From assembly GCA_014526335.1 (NCBI GenBank), contig JACTAT010000048.1, positions 502,704-566,703 of the forward strand: 64,000 nt of DNA. Direction: 5' to 3'. Position numbers and translations under genes: made by a program. Positions 21,303-33,179 of this stretch are shown in pieces (position 1 is the stretch's first letter; each line of letters opens with the position of its first letter). The notes under the pieces are model-generated. The model was not told the DNA's origin. It made no database searches and saw only the letters and a program-made list of their open reading frames with translations. This DNA comes from Chrysaora quinquecirrha. Taxonomy: Eukaryota > Cnidaria > Scyphozoa > Semaeostomeae > Pelagiidae.

Positions 21303-24300
21303 TTATTTAATTGGGCAGTTCTTCATTGATTTTGGTTTGCACACTCCTTTTCCTTCAATAAGAAGTTGACTTCCTCTGTAACATGCAACACCTTCAGAAT
21401 TCACTAACAAGTCTGGTTGAATCTGCTCCCAAATCTAAATCAAACAAAATATTCCGTTCAATATCATAATGGATTACTTTATTGACCATTATAATGAATG
21501 GAGCCATATTCAGGAATAAACTCATTTTTTTATAAGAAACCCCTAAGGCCGGGCGCAAACCGTACCAACTTGTTGGCCCACATCGTAACATGTTGGCACG
21601 GTTTGCTATAGATGTTGGCCTAATAAACAACATGTTGTTAAAGAAAAAATGTTGGCAAACACTTTTTCTTCTTTGCTGTTAACCGCATAAGTGAGAAACA
21701 AACAAACAGCTGCTTCCTTTTCGGCCACATTATCGCATTATGCTTCGAGATAAATAGGAATAGTTTTATTCTTAAGTTAATTGAAACATAGTTGAAACAA
21801 TACAAAATTTATAAAGCTGGCCGCAAACCGTGCCAGCATTTTGGCCAACATCACCGCATACAATTGTTGGTCAACATGTTGGCACGGTTTGCTTTAGATG
21901 ATGGCCTAATAAACATGTTGTCGACGAAAAATGTTGGCCAACATTTTTATCGATTTGATCAAAATTGATGTGTTATTACGGTTTACCATGTCATGTCTCG
22001 CCAACATGTTGGAACAACATGACAAATTTCGGTTGTTATTTCGGAGTCCTTGGAATGAGAAATAGATTTAAGCTAGCGTTTTTAGTTGGACCAAGATTTG
22101 TTTCTCTTTTTCGTCGTCAACCAAAAGAGCGCGCAGTAAACAAACAGTTGCTTCCCTTTGGCCATGTTTACAAAAGATCATTTGTAGATGACATCAGCAT
22201 CCCAAACGTCTCAGATGTTGTGATAGTATGGAAAACCGTACCAATATGTTGGCCTATTTCCAGGCAACATGTTGGCCAACAATGTTGGCACGGTTTGCGC
22301 ACGCCTTAAAAAGCAAAACATTTTACCTACATGATTTTAGATTGGAATCAAATGATTATCCTTACCTTTCTTTTTGGATTTAGTTGCTTATCAGGTTGGC
22401 CTGCAAGACGAAAACATATTTATAGCACCAAAGTCTTGCAAACGTAATTTAGTAAGATCTTGATTGGCCAGCTGAGCCAACAAAGCCAGTGTCCATAAAA
22501 TCGTAGACGGATTAAAGAGGATCAGCGACCGTCTGCTTTGCTTTGCCGATTTAATGAAAACGTACTGTACATCATTGAGACTGTCGGCGATCGGGGATCT
22601 TAAACGTCGGTAGAGTTGGAATGAGTTCAATTTTGCCGATCATTACGATTGTTCAGATCAAGGCAAATTTATCGAAGCATAGATGTAGATGATCGGGGAG
22701 TTGTAGATGTAGACAGTCCTATGGTGAAATGCAATCATGCGAGTCTAATAATTGAATCTGCTATTGTTCTTGCTCGAAGATCTGCATCATAAGGTCGGCA
22801 TGAGTTCCCGCGAAAGCGATCAGCTGCAACCTATAAATTCAAGTTGGTGCAAGATGTTTCAGCTACTGCTCGCAATAAAGTATTCGTTTCGTTAGCAATA
22901 CAATGACTTTGAACAAACCTGGGTAATCTGGACATTGGATTCTGTCACCAATCTCGGCATTTATTGGAGGATTCAAAGGCTCCACGTTTTCAGGTGTAGA
23001 TGCACACATTATCATTCCTTCTGAAAGAATTCCACGCATCCTAGATCCCCCTCGCAATCAAGTATTCGTTTCATTAGCAATACAATGACTGTGAACAAAC
23101 CTGGGTAATCTGGACATTGGATTCTGTCACCAATCTCGGCATTTATTGGAGGATTCAAAGGCTCCACGTTTTCAGGTGTAGATGCACACATTATCATTCC
23201 TTCTGAAAGAATTCCACGCATCCTAGATCCCCCTCGCAATCAAGTATTCGTTTCATTAGCAATACAATGACTGTGAACAAACCTGGGTAATCTGGACATT
23301 GGATTCTGTCACCAATCTCGGCATTTATTGGAGGATTCAAAGGCTCCACGTTTTCAGGTGTAGATGCACACATTATCATTCCTTCTGAAAGAATTCCACG
23401 CATCCTAGATCCCCCTCGCAATCAAGTATTCGTTTCATTAGCAATACAATGACTGTGAACAAACCTGGGTAATCTGGACATTGGATTCTGTCACCAATCT
23501 CGGCATTTATTGGAGGATTCAAAGGCTCCACGTTTTCAGGTGTAGATGCACACATTATCATTCCTTCTGAAAGAATTCCACGCATCCTAGAAAAGTAATA
23601 ATATAAATAGTTTTCTCAATAGATAAAAATAAGCTTGCAAGTTTAGTGGCGTGGATGCCGGTGAAAATTCTTATTTCTGCAGGTCAAAGCCCTTGTAAAA
23701 CCATAAAATATCTTAAGAAATTAAGCCTAGAATATTGCAACTTCGCAAATTTTGGCATTCGTAACTTGAATATCGCAGCAAAAACATTGCACTTCAAGTT
23801 TTAAGAAAAGAAGCGCACATCCCTTCATATTGCAAACGGTTAGGTATTTAGCAATTCATGTATACTGAACTTATACTTTCATCACGAACCATAGATTCAG
23901 AGATAAAAAATATAGAAGCGTATTTGTAGTAATGTAATCGTTTCGATCCATGCTATCTTCATCACTGACTGTTCTCTACAATATTTGGTGGCCTAATTAG
24001 ATACCTAGTGGGTTGCTATTCGTCGCTACAAACCGTTGTTCCAGAACTTGTTGCAGGGAAGCTGTAATCTTTCCCGTAATCATTTATTAAATTTCATTAT
24101 TTTGGTAGTTTCGCTTACAATTGCCGATAACATGGTCTTTAAAACCGAAATAAGGAGAAACTTTCACTTCTCAATTTGACTGACATTTTGGAAGGCGAAA
24201 ACAAAAGAAAATTGGGCTGATGATTGACGTCATCTATGTTTTTGCCTTTCAACAATGTGTTTATGATTGACACGTGAAAGTTTCCCATTCTCTAACTAAA

Positions 24301-27300
24301 TCTTACTTTGCTGGCTTTAAATTGCACATGAAAACTCCAAGTCGATTCTAAAAATGGAAAATTAAAAGAATTCTTACAGAAATAACAATGACACAATTCA
24401 AAATTACGATGAGCAGGGGAAACATTTTTGGGCATATTTAAGTTTGCCCCAAAATGTTTCCGCTGTTCATCGCAATTTTGAAGTTTTGTACAACTAAAAA
24501 GTAAAGATGCTAGTATTACTCTCAAAGAGATGGCACCCAGGGTATACTTATAGTATAGTATCTTTAAAATTTCCGTAGCATTTTCACGTAGCTAAGCAAA
24601 AAAGGAATCTCAGATCACTATGCCAGAAGACATAAACTCTTTACACGAGTCCAAGTGACTCATGGTTTTTGCATGCTAAAAAGCGGTATCCAGAAATCCC
24701 ATTGCATCGGTATCCAGAAATCCTCCCGTGAAGGGTCTTTTTGAGATTTCTGGTTAAACAATCAGATTTCATACAAATGGTACGAGCTTCTTAAAAGTAA
24801 CTTGTGATGTTAGTTAGTGTTAGTGCAAGTGCAAGTGGTGTTTTGAAAAAATTTAAAAAGGCAATTACAGTAAAACCCCATGCAAAACAACCTAAGTTTT
24901 TGAAAGAACAGATCATGTTAAGGCTTTTACATTTTGAGAAGCATATCATTAGACTTGTCCCAAGTCCCTAACTTTCGCTCACATTGAATTGAATTGATGT
25001 TGTTGTTGTTCGCTGCAGTCAGTTAGTTTGAGCGTCCAGCAATTCAATTCAATAGCGATAACTACGACTCAGGTAATAAGTCTAGCATATCATATCAGAG
25101 TGTAGTTTCTTAATGAAGGGCCTAAACAGTCGTTAAGAAAACAAAGCATGGTATATTGTAGTAGCTTTTACGAGCCCCCACCCCTACAAATCACTATTTT
25201 GAATGTCATGTTTCTGGAGTCCGTTGAAGAAATTAACTCAAGCACAAGTTGCATTTAAACCCCTGTGAGTGAATTGAAACCCTTTATTAAGAAACTATTT
25301 AGATATCAAGCAAAAATGGTTCTTATTCATTCGGTAGAATGTATTACAGACTGTAGGTTCTTAACAAATAAAGTTTCCTATGTGGGGGTTTTGCTGTACA
25401 ACATTGTACCTGCATTTCCTCGAGTGTAACAAACTTCACAAGGCCACTGACAATAGTGCGTGGTTTTTCTTCTCCAAGATCAACTGGAATGACAAAATAG
25501 TCAAGAAATTTTACTTAAATTTATATGGATTTCCAAGCAGGCTTTTCACTTAAACGAAAGTTGTCAATTTGACTGAACTCATGTTTTTCATCATATTTTA
25601 TTATTTAGCCTTGGTAAAACTCGTCAATTAGTTACATGTTACATGTTAACTGCTTTGCAGGGGGCGTGGAATTCGACAGAATCCATCGAGCGCAAAGTGC
25701 GCAAAAACTTCATGCGCAACATGCGCAAAAACTTTAACCTGCGACTCTTCGTGGGCTCCCCGTTGACCAATTTCAATCAAAGTGCGTCAAAATTAATTGG
25801 CAGCTAAGTTCAAATGAGTTGAACCGACTTGAACTTTTCAATTGATAAGAAGTGGTTGCGTTCATTAGCAAACGAGAAACAGCAAATTCTTTAGGGAACA
25901 GCGAACGCAAATGAGACGTGGCCTTTAAAAAGACCAAGCTGCCCGAAAATTGCGAGAATTAGCTAAACTTCTAGTTTTGTTGAAGGCACTGTGGTGTCGT
26001 GGCGTAATCCAGCTCACTACTCGGGGTGTAAAGAGCTCAGTGTGGTCAGGGTTCGAGCCCAGCCACTGTAGCATCACAACCAGAGTTGACGTCTCAATTA
26101 GTTGGCCTACTACTGAGATCCTAGTGACTGCCGCTAAAACACTATTTCACCTTTCACCACCTGTAAAATGATAAGATAGGCAACAGGAACGAAAAACCTG
26201 AAATACTGTCTAGCAGAAGAAAATTGTGTCTATGATCTATAGGCAGGAATGAATAACGATTCACATAGTATTTTCCGGTATCAGGTCAACTCGCCCCACT
26301 ACCAACTCGCCCCGCCTTAACATGGTCAGGTCGGCCTCTCTCAAGTCAAGCCGCCCACGTGTTTTTACAACTCGCCCCAGTCACACCATCTGTCAAGTCA
26401 ACTCACCCCACTATTAAAAAAATGGTAGAAAACGATAAAATTGAGTGAATCTATCAGTGTGATGAAAGGGGATTTGGGGCCGGCTTTAAACATTCATAGA
26501 TCAGCTGGGGCGGGTTGGCTTTGAAGGTGGGGCGAGTTGGCTTTGAAAGTGAGGCGAGTTGACATAAAAGTTGGGCGAGTTGGTAGTGGTGCGAGTTGAC
26601 TAGAAACCGTATATTCGCGTCTTCAGGACTCCACTTACATAATCAGTGAATGCAAGTATGGAACTTTCGAGGCTATGCAAAAGTTAAAGGGGGATGCGCA
26701 TGTTTCAGGAGAATGCGCGAAGTTTGGGGCTCAGAATCAGAGCAGCGCAAAATTCGATGGCATTAAGGTATACAATTGTTTTTGTAATAGGACTGGATAC
26801 TAATCATGTGCACAACATGTAAATTATCACGTGCACTTATACTTAACTCTTTGTTTACTTTACTTTTGTTATTGTAGTATCTCTGTATTTTTACTTTGCA
26901 CATGCGTACTAATTCTATTGTAAATATCTGTATAAATACTTTGTAACTAGGTGTGTTGTTTGGGGTGGATGAATAATGAGCTAATCTTAAATGCTTGTAC
27001 TCTCTGAGTTTCTATTCCTAAAGCTCTACCACAAAATTTGAACGCGAGTGGTAAAAAGCTCGCCTGAGTGCATTTGCACGAGCGATCACTCAGGTGAATA
27101 AACTACAACTTTTGAAGCAATCCTTATTTCCGAAATGAAATTAGGAATGACAAGTCAATGTAGATGTAATGTCAACATAATGTTTTAAAAAGTTTTTGTG
27201 GATATAAATACACACTTTTTTATAAGAATACAGTCTATAAGAATATTCAGGCTCAAAATTGCTGAAATTTAAGAATTATTTAAGAATAATCTGAGGCTCA

Positions 27301-30300
27301 AGATTGACGAGGATCATTTTTATTTCTCTGCATTTTTTACACTACACAATAAGTGTGATTGTCAGGCAACTGTATTTGTTTTGAAATGCATACATCCTGT
27401 CTTACTATTTGATACAGTAACTCTTTTTTTTAATAAATTAACAAATGACAAAGATTTGACTTATTTCTCTTGATCTTCAGGCCAATTTACAACATTGATG
27501 ATTAAGAATAATTTAAGAATATTCTCAGGCTCAAAATCGAAAAGGCTTAAGAATAATCGAGGCTCGGCAAAAAATAAGGTATTCTTATAAAAAAAAAGTG
27601 TGTAGAATTAAATCATGGCGAAAAAAGTTTAAGATCATTATTACTTCAATTGTCGAATTCAAAAAGTTCCGATGTCCCCCAGGGAATTATATTTTGAGAC
27701 TTATATCCTCGTTCTTTTTGCAGACTTTGCACCAAATAAAGTTCACGTAGGTTCAATCGCGTCGTTTTACAATTTTAAATTTTCACGCATTCTTCTCATT
27801 GAGAGGTCTTTAATTTTCGAAGTTCATCAGTTAATTTGTTGCGTGATATTCTACAGTATTGACCATTTTGGGCGAGTGATATAAAGCTCGCGTGAGTACG
27901 TTTGCGCGAGTGATGACGCGATCGCTCGCGTGAAACGAAAAGGCCTGAAAGTAAAGCTGGATACATACTTAAATTTTTTCGATAGAACTATTCAACCAAT
28001 AATTCTCTCTTCAATTCATCAACAGCAATTTGCTCGGCATTTTGATTAGGGACTGTCTCCAATTATCCCTTTCATTTTAGTATGAATCGATACAAATGGG
28101 TTCATTTCTTTGGGTTCCCTGAAGGATTTAATTCATTTTCTGCAAAACATTGAAACAAATCTGGTAAGAATTGAAAATTATTTTGAAAATGATTTGGAAT
28201 GATTAGAAACCAATTTGGTATGAATTTGAAGTGAACTTGGAACAAATTTAGAGTGATTTAAAATAAAATGTAATTTTTTAATCTTTTTGGAACAAACTGG
28301 AACAAATTTTTGAAGACGGTCTGTTAGCTAAAATTTAGGCCAGGTGAATAACGCGGATATGGAACCCATTATAGCAAACACTCTTGGAAATGAATCTCAG
28401 TTTAGGATCTAAAATTATGAAGCATGATAAAAACTTTAAAATTTTTGAGAAATTCCCAAAGTAATGGCAACTAAAACTGAACAGTATTACAGCCAAGTAT
28501 ACCCTAGCCTTGCACATTGTCAGAAAGTGCTTACTGTACAAGAGACAGTAACAAGGGCAGTGACAAAGATTCAGAGATTAAAATACCCTACCTCCATTCT
28601 GAACTTTTAAGAAATTCAAGTTGCATTTTAGTCTTGCAATGTCTTGTCTTAATTGATCATTCTTGTGAAGAATTTGTTTCATTTGCTCCTGAAATTAAAA
28701 TAATGAAGGATGGAAAACGGACTTGAGGTACATGTTTCGTTGGGAGAAATTCTTATAACTGTCACTGGAACAACTTGGTAAATTCCAAAATATACCTCAT
28801 ATTGATGCCATTACGAAAATAGGCAATTTTTGTAGACAGCGGACAGCATTGCAATATTTCAAAATCACAAGATATTGAATTTTCCATGCAAAAATCTTAT
28901 AGAGCACCCAAAACTTGATCTAGGTATAAAGTTTCACATTCCTATTGCTTGTGTTCTTGATTTTATAAAGGCTTTGACTGCAAAAAATGAAATTTGTGAA
29001 ACTTTTTACCCCAATCGGTCTAAGCCCTAAAACGGTAAAATTTGAACGCACGTAAAATCAACAATTCAATCACTGAGATAGTAAAACTTTGTACCTAGAC
29101 TAATTTTTGGGTGCTTGATACAATTTCCCCACCAAGGGAATCGACCCCTTTCCATTTGTCATTTGTATTTGTCATGGGTATGTACGGGTATGTACGGCAT
29201 GGGTATGTCATGGGTATGTATGGCTGTATGTCATTTGTGGGGGGTGGGATTCTGCTGGTATAACTGAAGCAAAAACAGTGGAAGTGTTCAAAGATTTTGG
29301 CAAGCATTGTAGTTTTTGAATTAGGGTTCAAGCAAGAATTCTAAAAATGGTAGTCTGGCAGGTTTGGAAGGTCTTCTAGGTGCTGTGGTTTAATGCAGCT
29401 AGTTCATGGTGTCAGGAGCTTAGTAAGTTTTGGGTCCCAGCCCTTGTAGTAGGGGTTGACAGCTGCCTGGTACACAGGTACAGAGCATCAAGTACATGGT
29501 ACGAAAGGAAAAATCTCAAGCTCGTATGGTGGAAATGCAATCTGGTACATGGTACACTTGAAAAATCAAAGCCATAACATGCATATGCAAGAAAACTGGT
29601 ACACCAGTACATTGTCATGAATATTGACCCATTACACTGGTACATTGATCATAGCTGGTACTCCCCCACTGCAGCACCACAGCCAGTAGCCTCACAGCAA
29701 GGGTAAAGATCTTGTTACTTAACTTCCTAGGGAATGGCACAAAAACTGCCATTTCGTCTACTTCAGCCTCATTTGCCACTGCAAAGGCTAATAGATTTGG
29801 TAGACTTTGTAGAGCTCCTTCTCATTTTCTCATTTAGCAATGAACAAAATTCAAATTAACAAAATGAGCAAGTCTATTTTGATGTGACTTGACTCTTCTT
29901 TGCATTTTGAAAGATAAAATATTAGAACCAGTTATACCTTTTCATTTGACTTTTCTTGTTGTGCTAAAATAGTGAAAGAGAATTGGAATGAGTATGTTTT
30001 CATTTACTAAAGTAAAAATGTTGGTGGTATAATTTATAAAACAATTGTGGTTCAATTTCCAATGAGGTAACAAAAGTCAGCTATGGCTAGAGTGCAGTTT
30101 AGTAACACACATTAGAAACAGCTGAGGTTTAATTGAATTGTTTGAAAAAAAGTTGAATTCAAGCAGCAAGGTACACTTCCTGGATATCAAGATCCTCTGT
30201 GTATCAGGGGATAATCTCCCGATCGGGTCTTTACCGTACTTGCAAGCGGGTTGCAAGCTCTGTCAAGCCTGATGAAGGTACAGAACAGAATTTAAAAGGT

Positions 30301-32104
30301 ACAAAAAAGAATTTAAAAGACCAGTGAAAAACCAAATTAACTATTTCGGAATAACTGGAATATGAATTTTAAAGCCAATAACTAGCAAATAAGAATGAAA
30401 ATTGATGTTTTCTCAATTTCTTGAGAATTAGGGCAGTGAAAGTCTTCAATGAAACGGACAATCCTGGAGTATTTTTGGACGTTGAATTCATTTCTGTAGA
30501 GAAAATCCACGGAAATGGGGTCACATTTTGCCGCAGGCTCAATTTGTCCATTTCAATCCATCGATCGGTGGATATTCACCCGATCTCTCTGTGGTTTCAA
30601 TCCCTTGATCAGGAGATTATGACATGATAATACATTAGTTCCGAAAATTTTCAGACACTTTTAATTTCGGACAATTTGTTTGTCCGAAAATATTAATGTC
30701 CGAAATTTTAGGTAGTCCGAAATATATGGGTCCGATTATTTTCGGAACTAATGTACGTGGAGAATCTCAGTATCCCGGAAGTGTACCTTGCTGTCAAAAG
30801 CTGTCCCACACCTCCTAGAAATGTTAACCACAGGGTCGTAGCAGCCTATGGACTGGGGGGCTGCACCCTAATTTGCAAAGTCCATTGTTTTCTTCTTTGG
30901 AATTGAGATGCTTTATTGTTCCTATTGTTTCAGCCCGCCCCACAAAAATTTTCCTCTTCCTACACCATTGAGTCATACGTCTGTTTTGGTGCTAGTTTTT
31001 GTGTTCGAAGAACTTCGAACACATTGGTGTGGGGTGGATGTCACTCACTCACTCACTCACTCACTCACTCACTCACCAACTAACCAACGCTTGAACAATG
31101 GAAAACGTGTAACAATAGGGCCATTGTCAAGAATGCCATTAGGGCCATTGTCTCGCCATTTATGCTAATTTGCGGTTAGTTGTTCACAATTCGCCTGCAA
31201 GCACTTTTGTCAATCTGGGGTCATGTGACAACTGACTCATCCTTGTTTACTTAATGGAACTGGAAAATTGCCACCTTGCTTTGGTAAATGACATTTCAGG
31301 CATTCTCAACATTTAACAAAGAGTTTTGCCAAAGAGCGGCAATTTCAAAACAGTTTTCAAAACAAATCATCATTAATATTATCCTCACGATGAAAATCGT
31401 CATAATAATAATAATAATGATAATCATCATCATCATCATCATCATGATTACTATCACCACCATTGACGGTGTGCAACATCTAAAGGAACGCTACCACCAC
31501 CACAACCAGCCCTACAACCATCACCTCGACCACCCCTATCACCACCACCGGAACCACCCCTACAACCATCACCTCGACCACCCTTATCACCACCACCACA
31601 ACTACCCCTACAACCATCACCACGATCACCCCTATCACAACCACCACAACCACCCCTTCAGCACCACAACCACCTCTATCACCACCACCATACCCACCAT
31701 ACAACCACAATCACCCCTACCAACCAGCATCATGATCATCGTGTTCATGAACATCATCATCATAACCACCACCATTACCATCATAATCATTATCGTCATC
31801 GTTGTGCATACCGATGAACATCTTTCATCATTTGACCGAAATAGCTATATTCAACCAGAGTCGTTCTTCGAACATGCCCATAGGGCCCCTATGTTTTTAA
31901 GGATTACGGGTAAGAATGAGAAGACGAAGGCCTATGCCTATCTAATATCGAAGGCCTAGGAAAGAAATGTATCTTGACTTGAGTCAGTTCCAAGTTGTGT
32001 TTCGTCTTACCGTAAATTTTCTTTAAAAGATCTAATTTTGTTGCCAGTTGTTTCACAGTATTTTCTGATTTCGTTGTTAACTCTCTCAGTGTTTGCAACG
32101 ACAT
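21303..32104 (-). CDS. AIMP1: AIMP1 (p43/EMAP-II precursor), split gene
   Basis: AIMP1 is the scaffold and tRNA-binding cofactor of the multi-tRNA-synthetase complex; its C-terminus is the EMAP-II cytokine. Exons in order: 32,104-32,011 (starts MSLQTLRELTT); 29,963-29,938; 28,688-28,592 (leucine-zipper-like, ends FLKVQNG); 28,052-27,989 (VPNQNAEQIAVDEL, 3' edge uncertain); 25,483-25,410 (VDLGEEKPRTIVSGLVKF); 24,347-24,307 (NRLGVFMCNLKPA); one of four copies between 23,586 and 22,919 (MRGILSEGMIMCAS); 22,400-22,366 (GQPDKQLNPKRK); 21,434-21,303 (IWEQIQPDL ... KNCPIK, stop). Apart from the marked edge, junctions are GT-AG and in phase. The exon for the first half of the OB fold (family pattern LDLRIG ... 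HPDADSLYVEE) was not found between 25,490 and 27,980. So either an assembly gap or a damaged locus is possible. Confidence 0.9.
21546..22308. mobile_element. Palindrome-rich MITE, GGCGCAAACCGT ends, copy 2
   Basis: The left end aaggccgggcgcaaaccgt is the inverse of the right end acggtttgcgcacgcctt. The inside is dense in ccaacatgttggc palindromes, with a second end-like motif at about 21,812. It lies in the AIMP1 intron between the last two exons. The open frame at 21,965-22,309 has no family signal. Confidence 0.75.
22640..22860. other. AIMP1 intron, nothing recognised
   Basis: Intron between the exon array and the GQPDKQL exon. No named repeat was seen. The frame at 22,391-22,630 overlaps a real exon in another frame and is a shadow. 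Confidence 0.4.
22919..23586 (-). repeat. AIMP1 coding exon repeated four times (182-bp unit)
   Basis: Exon copies lie at 23,586-23,465, 23,404-23,283, 23,222-23,101 and 23,040-22,919. Each is 122 nt and encodes the MRGILSEG ... CPDYP segment with identical splice ends (ag|GATGCG and CCCAG|GTTTG). The spacers are about 60 bp. The first three copies in transcription order look identical; the last spacer has a few changes (for example ttcaaag for ttcacag). Because 122 is not a multiple of three, only one copy can be used in frame. Only the first copy has a good pyrimidine-rich acceptor (tattacttttctag). Confidence 0.92.
25960..26170 (+). mobile_element. Second SINE-like family, copy 1
   Basis: It contains gtggcgtaatccagctc and a B-box-like gggttcgagccc about 50 bp later, followed by cagccactgtagcatcacaacc. 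A related sequence is at 29,370-29,700 (tttaatgcagctagtt, gggtcccagccc). Pol III-box spacing suggests a tRNA-derived SINE. It lies in an AIMP1 intron. Confidence 0.5.
26275..26611. mobile_element. AACTCGCCCC repeat element, copy 2 (TIR element)
   Basis: The left end has ggtcaactcgccccactacc and the right end has the inverse, ggtagtggtgcgagttgac. Both ends repeat the 10-mer aactcgcccc. The core (gagtgaatctatcag) matches 14,549-14,880 inverted. Confidence 0.65.
26780..27210. other. AIMP1 intron, nothing recognised
   Basis: AT-rich intronic sequence. The missing AIMP1 OB-fold exon was sought here on the minus strand and not found. Confidence 0.4.
27211..27602. mobile_element. TTATAAGAA-family MITE with TA duplication
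   Basis: A 392-bp element with ends CACACTTTTTTATAAGAAT and the inverse ATTCTTATAAAAAAAAAGTG. It is flanked by TA at 27,209-27,210 and 27,603-27,604. Internal aagaatattctcaggctc motifs are shared with 32,691-33,014. Confidence 0.75.
28790..29125. mobile_element. Relative of the CATTTCGGTA palindromic MITE
   Basis: The left arm (atcttatagagcacccaaaac, ttttataaaggctttgac) and the right arm (cggtctaagccc, tagtaaaactttgtacctag) correspond to the two arms of 10,952-11,343. Confidence 0.5.
29370..29700. mobile_element. SINE-like remnant with GGTACA-rich insert
   Basis: It starts like 25,960-26,170 (gctgtggtttaatgcagctagtt, gggtcccagccc). It is then expanded by repeated ggtaca/tgtacc motifs at 29,468-29,655, and ends gcagcaccacagccagtagcctc. 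It lies in an AIMP1 intron. Confidence 0.4.
30164..30793. mobile_element. TIR element with CAGCAAGGTACACTTCC ends
   Basis: A 630-bp element in the first-half introns of AIMP1. Left end CAGCAAGGTACACTTCC; right end GGAAGTGTACCTTGCTG. The flanks tcaag and tcaaa may be an eroded duplication. It carries a younger 121-bp insert at 30,633-30,753. Confidence 0.7.
30633..30753. mobile_element. 121-bp nested MITE with TA duplication
   Basis: Ends CATTAGTTCCGAAAA and TTTTCGGAACTAATG, flanked by TA at 30,631-30,632 and 30,754-30,755. The inside repeats tccgaaa/tttcgga motifs. It is inserted inside the 30,164-30,793 element. Confidence 0.8.
31038..31075. repeat. CACT microsatellite
   Basis: Tandem cact units, about nine, degenerating into caccaacta. 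Confidence 0.8.
31399..31810. repeat. CAT/CAC trinucleotide-rich tract
   Basis: Imperfect repeats of atc/atcatc, then accaccacaacca-type units, then cat/atc again. The 223-residue frame on the plus strand (31,288-31,959) is poly-His/Ile low complexity, and the minus frame is poly-Val/Gly. Both follow from the triplets, and I do not call a gene. It lies in the first AIMP1 intron. Confidence 0.8.
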
Positions 32105-32499
32105 CGTTTTCCCCAGAGATTCTATTTGAAACAGGTTTTGGAGTGAAGCAGGATGGAAACTTGAAAGTGAAATCAAAAAGCAATGCAAAGCACAAGCGCG
32201 CAAGATAATCTCAAAAATTGAATTGAATGTGAATACAGTGTGGCAAAAGTATTAATGCAATTGAGTTGAATTGAAATTTCGAATGGAAGCCTCCAGGCAG
32301 CCTCAGATCCGACTGGTCGCGATGTTATCGGGATCGTTCGTATGTAACAGGGTAACAGAAGAAGGATCTTTGCTGCTGCTTGAGTTTTACGTGCGCGGAG
32401 AGATACACGGAGTCAGACGACATTTGAGAGACGATTATCTATCATGTCATTCAAGCTGACTTTGCAAGAAGACATACGTTACATTTACATGAAGTGGCT

Positions 32500-33170
32500 G
32501 TTCCTACTATATAGCGCATAAAAAGTATATGGAAGCATTTACCCGTATATAGTGTCTCAAACCATGTTCCCACGTATGTCTTCGCGGTATATACTGTATA
32601 TATAGAGTACATATAAGCCCCAAGTATATGGATGTATACCCGGATATAGTGTCCCAAACCATGTTTTCACAATTGTCTTCGCTGCATATACACTGTTTTT
32701 TTTATAAGAATAAAGTTTATAAGAATATTGAGGCTCAGAATCATCCAATTTTTAAGAATATTGTAAGAATATGCTCAGCCGTTAAAACGAAACTTCATGA
32801 TTGTTAAACAACATTCTTATTGTTATAATAGTTGAATTTTTCTTTCGCTCCGCCATTTCCTCGTAATCTTTCTTTTAACTATGTTCCCCTGAAACCATAT
32901 CATGTTTGAAAAAATAAGAATACTTTTAGAATATTTTCAGGCTCAAAACGAAAATTTCTTAAGAATATTGAGGCTGGGCAAAATTTATAGTATTCTTATA
33001 AAAAAAAAAGAGTGTAGTATATATTGCGTATATACAAGTATACGGATGCATATACCCGTATATAGTGTCTCAAATCATGCTCTCGCGTATGTCTTCGCTG
33101 TATATAGTATAAAGAGTATATAAAGCTTTATCTATATATACAAGTATATGGATGTATATACCCGTAAAAA
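32500..33170. repeat. Tatacccgtata-type minisatellite split by a MITE
   Basis: Repeats with the shared landmarks gtatatggatg, acccgtatatagtgtc, aaccatg and gtcttcgctgtatat occur at 32,520-32,690 and 33,015-33,170. The MITE at 32,691-33,014 is inserted between them. It lies just upstream of the AIMP1 start codon. Confidence 0.65.
32691..33014. mobile_element. TTATAAGAA-family MITE with TA duplication
   Basis: A 324-bp element. The left end is CACTG followed by a T-run and ATAAGAATA, and the right end is its inverse, ending GAGTG. It is flanked by TA on both sides. Internal aagaatattgaggct motifs repeat. It interrupts the surrounding minisatellite, so it is younger than that. Confidence 0.75.
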
Positions 33171-33179
33171 TCTTTCTAT

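Noticed and set aside
22863..23585. CRISPR-like array (regular direct repeats)
   Set aside because: The repeats are 182-bp exon-plus-intron copies with coding sense for AIMP1, without unique spacers.
31288..31959. A 223-residue His/Ile-rich frame resembling a histidine-rich protein
   Set aside because: Composed of CAT/CAC triplet repeats; no conserved ends, and the opposite strand is equally open.
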